In this document: positions 1 to 7,549 of the stretch, piece after piece
Position numbering within the stretch: position 1 is the stretch's first letter
How the letters are laid out: each line of letters begins with the position of its first letter
Assembly: GCF_030209445.1 (NCBI RefSeq)
Contig: NZ_JARVSD010000014.1
Location: 310,001-374,000, forward strand
Length of the DNA stretch: 64,000 bases
Source: Promicromonospora sp. MEB111
Lineage (GTDB): Bacteria > Actinomycetota > Actinomycetes > Actinomycetales > Cellulomonadaceae
Reading direction: 5' to 3'
Notes under the pieces: generated by a model
Told to the model about the DNA's origin: nothing
Database searches by the model: none
What the model saw: the letters and a program-made list of their open reading frames with translations, nothing else
Position numbers and translations under genes: made by a program

Positions 1-1
1 C

Positions 2-55
2 TTCCCCGAGCTCATCTCGGTCCGCACCGAGATCGACGGCCCGCTCGGTGCCTGA
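2..55 (+). CDS. C-terminal end of an upstream gene, possibly tryptophan 2,3-dioxygenase (partial)
   Basis: Seventeen codons and a TGA stop are visible, ending in FPELISVRTEIDGPLGA. The FPEL-x2-VRT pattern resembles the C-terminus of bacterial tryptophan 2,3-dioxygenases, and a kynureninase reading frame lies a few kilobases downstream, so that identity is plausible. The fragment alone cannot prove it. The next gene starts inside these last codons (8-base overlap), so the two are translationally coupled. Confidence 0.4.
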   Translation, partial: FPELISVRTEIDGPLGA

Positions 56-917
56 GGCGGTCCGCGGCACGCTCCCTGGTACGACGCTCCCGGGCGTCGT
101 CGACCACCACGTGCACCTGGGCCTGGTCGACCGGGCGCTGCTGGCCGACGGCCCGGTCGTCGAGGTGCACGACCTGGGCTGGGACCCGCGCGAGGTGGCC
201 GCCTGGGCGGCCGCACCGCCGTCGGGCCTCCGGGTCCGGTACGCCGGGCCGTTCCACACCGCGCCCGGCGGGTACCCGACCGGCCGCTCGTGGGCGCCGG
301 ACGCCGCGGTGCGGCACGTCGTCTCACCGGATCACGCGACGGCGGCGGTGGCCGACGTCGTCGCCGCGGGCGGCTTCGCGGTCAAGGTAGCCCTCCACGC
401 GGGCATGTCCCTGCTGCCCGACGACGTGCTGCGCGCGCTCGTCGACGCGGCGCACGCGGCGGGGCTGCCGGTCCTCGTCCACGCCGAGGGCGCCGGCCAG
501 GCGGAGCGGGCGATCGACTCGGGTGCGGACACGCTGGTGCACGTGCCGTGGACGGAGCCGCTGCCGGCGGACGTGATCGCCCGCGCTGTCCACATGACCT
601 GGATCTCCACCCTCGCGATCCACGACGGACCCGGTGGCTCGGCCGGTCTGGAGCTGGCGCTCGACAACGCGCGGCGGTTCGTCGCGGCGGGCGGGCGGCT
701 CGTGTACGGCACGGACCTGGGCAACGGGCCTGCGCCGGCCGGGGTGAACGAGCGCGAGATCGAGCTGCTCGGCACGGTGCTCACGGGGGAGGCGCTGCGC
801 CGTGCCGTCCTCGGCCCGCTCGATGCGGCTCCCGCGTTGACCGCCGCGCTGCCCATGCCGGACACGGCGGCGGATCTGATCGCCTGGCTCCGCGCGTCCA
901 CCCGACTACCCCGCTGA
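48..917 (+). CDS. Metal-dependent amidohydrolase, candidate kynurenine-pathway hydrolase
   Basis: A 289-residue cytoplasmic TIM-barrel amidohydrolase starting at GTG 48, which overlaps the upstream stop. The expected metal-site residues are in order: H21-x-H23 in DHHVHLG, K113 in AVKVALHAG as a candidate carboxylated lysine, H145 (LVHAEG), H165 (LVHVPW) and D223 (YGTDLGNG). The protein is shorter than most dihydroorotase or imidazolonepropionase types and fits the general amidohydrolase_1 family. Its coupling to a possible tryptophan dioxygenase and its position before kynureninase suggest it might hydrolyse N-formylkynurenine in place of the usual KynB formamidase. That role is an inference. 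A tandem hairpin array follows the stop codon. Confidence 0.75.
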   Translation: MPEAVRGTLPGTTLPGVVDHHVHLGLVDRALLADGPVVEVHDLGWDPREVAAWAAAPPSGLRVRYAGPFHTAPGGYPTGRSWAPDAAVRHVVSPDHATAAVADVVAAGGFAVKVALHAGMSLLPDDVLRALVDAAHAAGLPVLVHAEGAGQAERAIDSGADTLVHVPWTEPLPADVIARAVHMTWISTLAIHDGPGGSAGLELALDNARRFVAAGGRLVYGTDLGNGPAPAGVNEREIELLGTVLTGEALRRAVLGPLDAAPALTAALPMPDTAADLIAWLRASTRLPR

Positions 918-1055
918 CTCGCCGCACGGGGTGCGACGAGTCAGCGGGTTGGTCGGACCACCCCACTGACTCGGCCGACGGGATGTGGCGAGTCAGTGGG
1001 GTAGTCCGACCATCTCGCTGACTCGGCCGACGGGCGATGGCGAGTCAGCGAGATG
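910..1055. repeat. Three tandem palindromes with TGACTCG/CGAGTCA arms
   Basis: Three hairpins follow one another at about 50-base intervals: arms 910-921/937-948, 961-973/989-1001 and 1011-1025/1041-1055. Each arm ends in the core TGACTCG and each loop is about 15 bases. The flanks of the units (GGTCGGACCA, TAGTCCGACCAT) also match one another, so this is a tandemly amplified unit. It lies between convergent genes and probably stops transcription from both sides. There are no U-tracts. Confidence 0.8.
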
Positions 1056-1064
1056 GTCGGTGAG

Positions 1065-4000
1065 CTAGTTGCGGTTGATCGTGAACGTCGAGGTCGGGTT
1101 CTCGATGTCGCGGTAGTTGTTCTGCAGCGTCAGGCCGTTGAACGTCGCCGACCCGACCGCCGGTCCCTGCCCCGCCTCCGGCAACGGGTTGGCCCAGATG
1201 CCGTAACCCGACTTGGCGTCGTACGCGTCGCCGCTGCGCTGGGCGCCGGTGATCGACACGTCGGTGAACACGGTGTCCTGCACCGGGTTGACCGGCTGCC
1301 CGCCGATGTACTGGGTCTGGAACATGATCCCGGAGTACGTCGGGTCCACGATGTCGAGGTCGTTCACCCGGATCGCGGTGAACGTCTTCGACGCCGAGAA
1401 CAGCCACACCGCCGGGAACACCTGCGCGCCCCAGAAGTGCCCGCCGGAGCGCACGACGGAGATGCCCTCGAAGACGGTCGGCGCGGGGCCGAACCCCTCC
1501 ATCGGGTACCCGAAGTCCAGCGAGCTGATGGTCACGCCCGAGTACACGAGCGTGTCGGCGATGTAGATGTTGCGGAACGTGTTGTCCTGCCCGCCGTAGA
1601 CGGCCAGGCCCGCCGCCCGCCAGGTGTTCGTGGACGTCAGGTTCTCGAACACGTTGCCGCGCTGGCCGCTGCCCCCGGCGTCGGTCGCCGCGAACAGGGC
1701 GAACGAGTCGTCCCCGGTACCCCGCGCCTGGTTGTTGTGCACGTGGTTGTTCGCGCTGCCGTTGGTCATGTTCAGCGCGTCGGCGAACGTGTTCCGGATC
1801 CGCGAGTCCTTGATCTCCGAGTCGTCCATGTTGGCCGCCCAGAACATGCAGATCATGTGCTCGACCCAGATGTTGTCGATCGTCATGTCCCGCACGTTGG
1901 CGAAGTCGAACACCTTGCCCGGACCGTCGATCCGCGACGTGTAGTTGCCGAAGTAGGCGAAGTCGCGGAACGTCGAGCCGTTCGCCGTCCCCTCGGCCCG
2001 GAAGCCGATGTCCGTGTTCTCCTGGCCCGCCGGGGCGAGGAACCGGGTGAACCACGGCCCGGCGCCCACGACGTCCACGGCCTTGCCGTAGACCTGGAAC
2101 TTGCTGGCCGTCTGGTAGTCGCCCGCAGGCAGGTAGACGCCGGCCAGGTTGCCGGTCGTGTCCATCCGGAACCGGTCGAGCGCGTTCTGCACGTCCTGGT
2201 GCGTGAACCCGGTGGGCTGCACGTACCGCGCCGGGTCCGGGTTGGCCTGCGGCGTCGCCTGCTCCAGGTCCACGAAGTCGACGGTGTACGGGCCGGGGTT
2301 GCTCGCCGTCTTCTGCAGGCGGATGGTCGAGCCCGCCGGGACGTTCCGCCCGAGCAGGGCGTTCGCCTCGTCGTAGATGTGCCGCGGGGCACCCTGGCCG
2401 GGCTGGTTGCCCGGGCTGGCCTCGTTGCCGTACAGCCAGGCGTAGCGCGAGGTCAGGTCGATGTTCTTGACGAACTGCCCGTCCACGTAGACCCCGAGCG
2501 AGCCGCTGGTGCCACCGCCGCCCGCGGCGTCGGGCATCGAGAACCGCACCACCAGGGAGTTGGTGGGCGCCCGCGTGGTCCACTCGACGTAGGAGCCGGT
2601 CTGCCCGAGCGTCACGGCCTTGCGGCCGGACGCCTCGCCGGCCAGGTCGCCGACCACCCGGTTGGGCCCGATCACGGTGGCGCCGCCGCCGGCCGCGCCG
2701 TCCTCCGCCTCGTAGGTGTCGAACGGCAGGTTCGCGCCGCGGCCGATGAACAGCGACCGGGTCACCTCGTTGTTCGCCCGCTTGGCCGCGACCTCGGTCG
2801 GGTCGGGGGCCGCCGTGACGGTCACGTCGTACGAGCCGTCGGCCGCCGTCCAGGTGCCCAGGTTCACGCTCTGGCTCGTGGCACCCGGTGCGATGGCCCC
2901 GGAGACCGAGCCGGTCAGGGTGCGCACCACCGCGCCGGAGCCGTTCCGCAGCACCACGGTGAGGCCGTGCGCGCCGGACGACGCGGCCACGGTGCCCCGG
3001 TTCGCGATCGTCGCCGAGAACGTGACCGTCTCGCCCGCGGCCGGGGTGCTCGGCGTCCACGACACGGTCGGCACCAGGTCGGAGCTGGCGATCTCCGTGA
3101 CCACCAGCGGGTCCGGCCGCGTGTAGCCGTTGTCGCTCTCGGACTGCTCGGCGACGCCGCCCGACGGGTCCGCCTCCGCGCCGATCTCGTACGACCCCGC
3201 CGGCAGCGCGCTGGCGCCCGCGCTGACCGTGGCCTGCGCACCCGCGGCGAGCGCGCCCACCTGGCCGGTGGCCACCTCGTCACCGTCGACCGTGAACGAC
3301 ACGTCGGTGGCCGCCGAGGCCCGGGTGCCGATGTTCTTCACGACGGCGGACAGCGTGACGTCGTCCGACTCCGTCGGCGATGCCGGGGTGGCCGTGACGC
3401 CCGTGACCACGAGGTTCGGGTTGGCCGCGGGCGTGCCGAACACCTGCAGCTCCGCCACCTGGCCGTTGCCCGAGCCCGTGTTCGCGGTGAACCGCAGGCG
3501 TACCTCCTGCGCGGTTCCCGTGACCGGCACGGTCACGGTGTTGCCCGTCGCGGGGGAGAAGGCACGTGCGGCGGACGGCGCGAGCGTGCTCCACGCGTCG
3601 CCGGACCCGGTCCGGCCCTGTACCTCGAAGGTCTGCGTGCGCGGTCCCCACGCGGTGGCCGGCGGCAGCTTCACGACGACGTCGCTCAGCTCGGCCGCGG
3701 ACTCCAGCGTCACCGCCAGGGTGCTCGGGTACTGCCCGCCCGCACCCTCCCAGTAGGTGCCGGTGTTGCCGTCCGTGGCGTTCGCGGCGACGTACGTCCA
3801 CTCCGTCGACGACGCCGCGGCCGGCCGGCCCGCCGCGAGGTCCGTGCCGTCGGCCGGCTCCTCCGGGTCGGGGGCGTCCCGCGTGCCGCGCACCTCCAGC
3901 TCCGAGAGCTGACCGGCCGGCCAGCCCGTGTTCGCCGTGATCGCGACCCGCACGTAGCGCGCGTCCGTGTTCGGCACGTCGATGGTCACCGTGTTGCCCG

Positions 4001-4415
4001 ACGCCGGGTCGAACCGGCGGGCGGCGCTCGCGGACAGCGTGGTGAAGGTGGAGCCGTCGGCGCCTGCCTGGACCGACAGGGTCTGCGTGCGGGCCTCCCA
4101 CCCGGCGGGCAGCTTGAGCACCACCTCCTCGACGGTGGCGCCGGAGCCGAGGTCGACCTGCGCCCACTGCGGCAGGCTGTTGTTGGTCGACTCCCAGTAC
4201 GTGGCGGGGTTCCCGTCGGTGAGGTTGTCGGCCAGGTAGGGGGCGTTGGCGCTGCTGGCCGCGGCGGCGGCGCCCGCGGACAGGACGGCGGGCGCGGCGG
4301 CGGCCGGCGTCGGTACGAGGACCACCGCGGCGAGGGCCGTGGTGGTGAGTGCTGACAGGAGCCCGGGGGCGAGCCCCCGTCGTGGTGCATGGCGTGCGGC
4401 GGAGCGGAACATCAT
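1065..4415 (-). CDS. Secreted multidomain alpha-1,3-glucanase/mycodextranase-like enzyme (GH87-like)
   Basis: A 1116-residue protein, started at the ATG at 4415 because GGGAG lies just upstream and a typical signal peptide follows (basic start, hydrophobic core, ending near residue 41 in PAAAAPA). An ATG 29 codons upstream is open but lacks these features. Domains in order: two F5/8-type C (discoidin) modules at about 46-180 and 191-330, two CARDB-like modules at about 331-560, a CBM6/35-like module beginning YEAEDG at about 567, and a right-handed beta-helix from about 733 to the end. D879, D902 and D903 (FADALN and GTGDDS) have the spacing I recall for the three catalytic aspartates of GH87 alpha-1,3-glucanases. 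Likely role: attack on fungal-wall alpha-1,3-glucan or mutan. No close neighbour shares this job, and it sits inside the kynurenine locus. Confidence 0.75.
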   Translation of the reverse strand: MMFRSAARHAPRRGLAPGLLSALTTTALAAVVLVPTPAAAAPAVLSAGAAAAASSANAPYLADNLTDGNPATYWESTNNSLPQWAQVDLGSGATVEEVVLKLPAGWEARTQTLSVQAGADGSTFTTLSASAARRFDPASGNTVTIDVPNTDARYVRVAITANTGWPAGQLSELEVRGTRDAPDPEEPADGTDLAAGRPAAASSTEWTYVAANATDGNTGTYWEGAGGQYPSTLAVTLESAAELSDVVVKLPPATAWGPRTQTFEVQGRTGSGDAWSTLAPSAARAFSPATGNTVTVPVTGTAQEVRLRFTANTGSGNGQVAELQVFGTPAANPNLVVTGVTATPASPTESDDVTLSAVVKNIGTRASAATDVSFTVDGDEVATGQVGALAAGAQATVSAGASALPAGSYEIGAEADPSGGVAEQSESDNGYTRPDPLVVTEIASSDLVPTVSWTPSTPAAGETVTFSATIANRGTVAASSGAHGLTVVLRNGSGAVVRTLTGSVSGAIAPGATSQSVNLGTWTAADGSYDVTVTAAPDPTEVAAKRANNEVTRSLFIGRGANLPFDTYEAEDGAAGGGATVIGPNRVVGDLAGEASGRKAVTLGQTGSYVEWTTRAPTNSLVVRFSMPDAAGGGGTSGSLGVYVDGQFVKNIDLTSRYAWLYGNEASPGNQPGQGAPRHIYDEANALLGRNVPAGSTIRLQKTASNPGPYTVDFVDLEQATPQANPDPARYVQPTGFTHQDVQNALDRFRMDTTGNLAGVYLPAGDYQTASKFQVYGKAVDVVGAGPWFTRFLAPAGQENTDIGFRAEGTANGSTFRDFAYFGNYTSRIDGPGKVFDFANVRDMTIDNIWVEHMICMFWAANMDDSEIKDSRIRNTFADALNMTNGSANNHVHNNQARGTGDDSFALFAATDAGGSGQRGNVFENLTSTNTWRAAGLAVYGGQDNTFRNIYIADTLVYSGVTISSLDFGYPMEGFGPAPTVFEGISVVRSGGHFWGAQVFPAVWLFSASKTFTAIRVNDLDIVDPTYSGIMFQTQYIGGQPVNPVQDTVFTDVSITGAQRSGDAYDAKSGYGIWANPLPEAGQGPAVGSATFNGLTLQNNYRDIENPTSTFTINRN

Positions 4416-4633
4416 CGTCCCCGATCTCCCGTCGTCGTCGACGGGGGTCGTCACCAGGATTGACCTTGGGTACTTGCCATGGTTCTGTACGTAAAAACGC
4501 ATACTCTTGTCGAGTTCTTGCGTTTGAATGGCACGGACTTTACTGATGCCGGGACTGGGGCGTCAAGGGCTCCGCGGGGTCGGCCGCTTGCAGGACGTAC
4601 GCTCGGGCCGGAACCGAACGACCTGGAGCCTCC

Positions 4634-5877
4634 GTGACCGACACCGCACCGTCCGCCGACCTGCCCGCGCCGCCGTCCGCCGCCCTGCCTACCGCGCTGC
4701 GCGACCGCGCCGCCGCCCTGGACGCCGCCGACCCGCTGGCGCGCTACCGCGACCTCTTCGCACCGAGCGAGGGCCTGATCGCATATCTCGACGGCAACTC
4801 ACTGGGCCGGCCGCTGACCGCCACCCGCGAGCGGCTGGCGTCGTTCGTGGACGGGCCGTGGGCAGCGCGCCTGATCCGGTCCTGGGACGAGGGCTGGATG
4901 GACGCGCCGACGGAGCTCGGCGACACGCTCGGCCGGGTCGCGCTGGGAGCGGCGCCGGGTCAGACCGTCGTCGCGGACTCGACGACCGTGCTGCTCTACA
5001 AGCTGGCCCGCGCCGCGGTCGACGCCCGCCCGGGCCGTCGGGTGATCGTCGCCGACACCGAGAACTTCCCCACGGACCGGTTCGTGCTGCAGGGCATCGC
5101 GGCCGAGCGTGGCCTGGAGCTCCGCTGGATCACGCCCGACGCCGAGGCGGGCGTGACGCCCGACGAGGTGGCGGCCGCCGTCGGGCCGGACACGGCGCTC
5201 GTGCTGCTCAGCCACGTCGCCTACAAGTCCGGCTACATCGCCGACCTGCCCGCCATCACGCGCATCGTGCACGACGCCGGGGCGCTGGTGCTCTGGGACC
5301 TGTGCCACTCGGCCGGCTCGGTGCCGTTGGCGTGGACATCGCCGTCGGCTGCACCTACAAGTACCTGAACGGCGGGCCGGGCTCGCCCGCCTTCGCCTAC
5401 CTGGCCGCCGGCCTGCAGGGCGAGGTGCGCCAGCCGGTCCAGGGCTGGATGGGCGCCGCCGACCCGTTCGCGATGGGCCCCGAGTACGAGCCCGCCACCG
5501 GGATCCGGCAGCTCGTCAGCGGCACGCCGCCCATCGTCGGCATGCTGCCGATGCGCGACATGCTCGCCCTGATCGAGGAGGCCGGCATGCCGGCCGTGCG
5601 CGAGAAGTCGCTCGCGCTGACCGCGTTCGCGCTGGAGGTCGCCGACGAGCACCTGCCGGGCGTGCGCGTGGCCTCGCCGCGCGACCCCGAGCGCCGCGGG
5701 AGCCACGTGATGCTCGACCACCCGGACTTCAAGCGCGTGGTCGCCCAAGCCTGGGAGCGGGGCGTGATCCCGGACTTCCGGCCTCCGCAGGGCCTCCGCG
5801 TGGGCCTCAGCCCGCTGAGCACGAGCTTCTCGGAGGTGGCGCACGGCCTCTGGACGATCCGGGAGCTCCTGGGCTGA
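4634..5877 (+). pseudogene. kynU: Kynureninase gene broken by a frameshifting deletion
   Basis: Kynureninase is a PLP enzyme that cleaves L-kynurenine to anthranilate and alanine. The first frame (GTG 4634, GGAG six bases upstream) encodes DGNSLGRPL, NFPTDR and the cofactor-binding DLCHSAG region, then runs off after GSVP into a stop at 5368. Homology resumes in another frame with GVDIAVGCTYKYLNGG, which holds the PLP lysine, and continues to a normal C-terminus at 5877. The break is at 5326/5327. Family members usually have about six residues (VDLDA-type) between GSVP and GVD, where only two bases remain here. A 16-base loss between two GCCG microrepeats would explain this exactly. The product is likely inactive unless the assembly is wrong. 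Confidence 0.85.
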
Positions 5878-5879
5878 CG
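5845..5879. repeat. Left copy of a 35-bp direct repeat (kynU 3' end)
   Basis: This stretch encodes the last codons and stop of kynureninase. It matches 7394-7428 at 33 of 35 positions; the only differences are AC versus CT at the tenth and eleventh bases. The two copies bracket the AbiE gene pair exactly. Confidence 0.85.
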
Positions 5880-5907
5880 GTTCGCGTGGGCGGTCAGCGG
5901 ATCCCGA

Positions 5908-6765
5908 TCATCTGCTGAATACCGGGTCGAGGACGGCGGCGACCAGCGCCATCTGGTCGTCCAGCTTCTCCTCACTGATCTCTTCGATCCGTTCCTTACG
6001 CCGCCAGGCTGCCCACTTGTCCTGCCCGACGCCGCCGTAGCCGGCCACGATCGGGCTAATCGGTCCGAGCTTGACGCCTCGATAGCCGGCGACCGACTCG
6101 ACGGCGCGGCGCAGTTCGGCACCGTCGATCGTGTGCCGGGCCGGCAGCTGCACGATGTCGACGTAGTCACGCCATCGAGTGCTGGTCGTCCCGCGTTCCA
6201 GGATCGTCACGCCCTTCTCCGCGATCACCGTCTCCGGGCGGTAACCGGTGACCGCGATCGGGTCGCCGATCACTCGCGGGATCCGGACGGTCCGGGGTGC
6301 GGGCACGATCGGATCGCCGGTCGAGATGTCCCAGGCGACCTTGCCCTGCCACGAGGCGAGCGTGACGGAGGTGCGCATCCGCAGGCCGGGGTACTCGGCG
6401 TCGTCCCGGATCTCCTGGATGGAGATCGAGTCGAGGTCGAAGGTGACTCCGTCGTCGGCGTCGACCGCGGCGGCGTCGTGCACCACCCGCAAGATGTGTA
6501 CAGGCGTGACGGACGCCCTGATCGCCTCGGCGTCCAGGTCCTTCGTCGGCCGACGCACGTCATAGGCCGTCAGCAGGATGCCACCCTTGAGGACGAAGGC
6601 GTCGGCGTGCGCCGTCTGCGTGATACGGAAGAGAAACGACTCGAGCGCATGGCGGGTCAGGTATTCGCCGGTCGCCACGGGCTTGCCCGTGCGGGCGGCG
6701 TCGCTGCGTGCCCTGGCCTGGATCGCGCGGTAGACCTCGGCGCTCCTTGTCATGGCAGCGGTCAT
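5908..6765 (-). CDS. abiEii: AbiEii-family nucleotidyltransferase toxin
   Basis: A 285-residue protein of the AbiEii/type IV toxin family, which share a DNA polymerase beta-like nucleotidyltransferase fold. Motif I is KGG at 60-62, followed by R-P-T-K-D-L-D at 72-78 with the two aspartates expected to bind metal and NTP. A further conserved block, EKGVTILERG with RWRDYVDI, follows in the second half. The start at 6765 forms an ATGA overlap with the abiEi stop; an in-frame ATG 33 codons upstream lies inside the antitoxin and is less likely. In characterised AbiE systems the toxin slows growth, in some cases by modifying tRNA, and can abort phage infection. Located in a cassette with direct repeats. 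Confidence 0.88.
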   Translation of the reverse strand: MTAAMTRSAEVYRAIQARARSDAARTGKPVATGEYLTRHALESFLFRITQTAHADAFVLKGGILLTAYDVRRPTKDLDAEAIRASVTPVHILRVVHDAAAVDADDGVTFDLDSISIQEIRDDAEYPGLRMRTSVTLASWQGKVAWDISTGDPIVPAPRTVRIPRVIGDPIAVTGYRPETVIAEKGVTILERGTTSTRWRDYVDIVQLPARHTIDGAELRRAVESVAGYRGVKLGPISPIVAGYGGVGQDKWAAWRRKERIEEISEEKLDDQMALVAAVLDPVFSR

Positions 6766-7322
6766 GCCAGCGCCTCCAGGGCGATCTCCAGCGGTCCACG
6801 GCTCCGCGGCAGCTGGGTCGCGATCGCCATGAGTCGCGCCGGCTTGCCGCCGCGTCGCAGCCACTCGCGCAGGGCGTCACGCCCGAGCTCGTAGCCGAGG
6901 GAGCCGCGGAGGCGGAACACGTCGGCGATGGTGCGCTCGGCGGAGTAGAGGCCGATCCGCAGGCCTGAACCCGGGATCACGATCTCGTCGCGGTCCAGCC
7001 CGAAGGTCGCTCGGTCGAAGAGATGCCACGCGATAGCCGAGTCGGTGGCCGGTCGTCGCGAGCCGCGGGGGACGGCAACGTCGAGCAGTGCGGGAATCGC
7101 ATCGGTCAGGTCGTAGTAGGCGAGCGCTGATGTCAGGCAGACCGTGGCGTCCGGGCGTCTGGCTGCTGCCTCGACCCATTCCCACTCGGCGGGTTCGGCG
7201 TCTGCCGCCCGATAGATGCCACGAGCGATGCGATCGAACCGTCCGTCGCGAGCGGCGCGGTAGAGGCTGCTACGGGACACACCAAGACGGTCGGCCTGCG
7301 ACACCCTGACCGCGTCAGTCAT
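6762..7322 (-). CDS. abiEi: AbiEi-family antitoxin and autorepressor
   Basis: A 186-residue protein beginning with a winged-helix DNA-binding region (about 5-55: RVSQADRLGVSRSSLYR, then ARGIYRAAD), followed by the AbiEi C-terminal domain (about 80-186), which neutralises the toxin in characterised systems. A strong GGAGGT lies six bases before the ATG. The gene overlaps abiEii by four bases, so the antitoxin is made first and coupled to the toxin. AbiEi proteins bind inverted repeats in their own promoter, and a perfect candidate lies at 7346-7379. Family assignment rests on gene order, the HTH and size. Confidence 0.87.
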   Translation of the reverse strand: MTDAVRVSQADRLGVSRSSLYRAARDGRFDRIARGIYRAADAEPAEWEWVEAAARRPDATVCLTSALAYYDLTDAIPALLDVAVPRGSRRPATDSAIAWHLFDRATFGLDRDEIVIPGSGLRIGLYSAERTIADVFRLRGSLGYELGRDALREWLRRGGKPARLMAIATQLPRSRGPLEIALEALA

Positions 7323-7345
7323 GCTGCACCTCCTGCATTGAGACG

Positions 7346-7379
7346 AACCGTATACAGATAACGGTATCTGTATACGGTT
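7346..7379. promoter_or_regulatory. Operator-like perfect inverted repeat upstream of abiEi
   Basis: Two 15-base arms (AACCGTATACAGATA and its exact complement) are separated by ACGG. The site is 23 bases upstream of the abiEi start and is much richer in AT than its surroundings. It is the natural target for AbiEi autoregulation and probably overlaps the promoter, since TATACGG and TATCTG hexamers lie inside it. Confidence 0.75.
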
Positions 7380-7393
7380 TGATTCGCGCGCCA

Positions 7394-7428
7394 GGCCTCT
7401 GGCTGATCCGGGAGCTCCTGGGCTGACG
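7394..7428. repeat. Right copy of the 35-bp direct repeat
   Basis: A near-identical copy (33/35) of the kynureninase 3' terminus at 5845-5879, including its TGA stop, here without an upstream coding region. It marks the right edge of the AbiE cassette. Confidence 0.85.
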
Positions 7429-7436
7429 ACGATCCC

Positions 7437-7498
7437 CTTCGAGGCCTAAGTTTCTTCGCTTTCAGGCCGCTGAAAGCGAAGAAACTTAGGCCTCGAAG
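7437..7498. terminator. Perfect 29-bp hairpin with a four-base loop
   Basis: Arms 7437-7465 and 7470-7498 are exact complements around GCCG. The stem contains an AT-rich core (AAGTTTCTTCG), unusual for this genome. It lies downstream of the acyl-CoA synthetase stop (7550, leftward gene) and next to the AbiE cassette. It probably acts as a terminator, though it is longer than needed for one. Confidence 0.65.
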
Positions 7499-7549
7499 AG
7501 AATCTGCCCGGGGGACGGCGGCGGCCGACCCGGCGGAGGGGTCCGCGGG

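Larger units (their letters stand above)
5845..7428. mobile_element. AbiE toxin-antitoxin cassette bounded by 35-bp direct repeats
   Basis: About 1.55 kb holding only abiEii, abiEi and their operator, with a copy of the kynU 3' end on each side. Duplication of a gene 3' end around an insert is the classic mark of site-specific integration, but no integrase or transposase is present. It may be a decayed or non-autonomous element, or the product of recombination between repeats. Base composition inside looks somewhat lower in GC than the neighbours (by eye). The boundaries are directly visible; mobility is an inference. Confidence 0.55.

Noticed and set aside
910-1055. Short CRISPR array
   Set aside because: Each unit is itself a palindrome, the spacing segments are also repeated, and there are no cas genes.
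4416-4502. Upstream ATG of the GH87-like gene (29 extra residues)
   Set aside because: The extra residues precede a complete signal peptide, while the inner ATG has a ribosome binding site.
5300-5345. Programmed ribosomal frameshift in kynU
   Set aside because: No slippery heptamer or downstream pseudoknot, and several conserved residues are missing at the switch, which a frameshift would not restore.
5908-7322. AbiE genes as a complete prophage or integrative element
   Set aside because: No integrase, transposase, phage or conjugation gene is present between the repeats.
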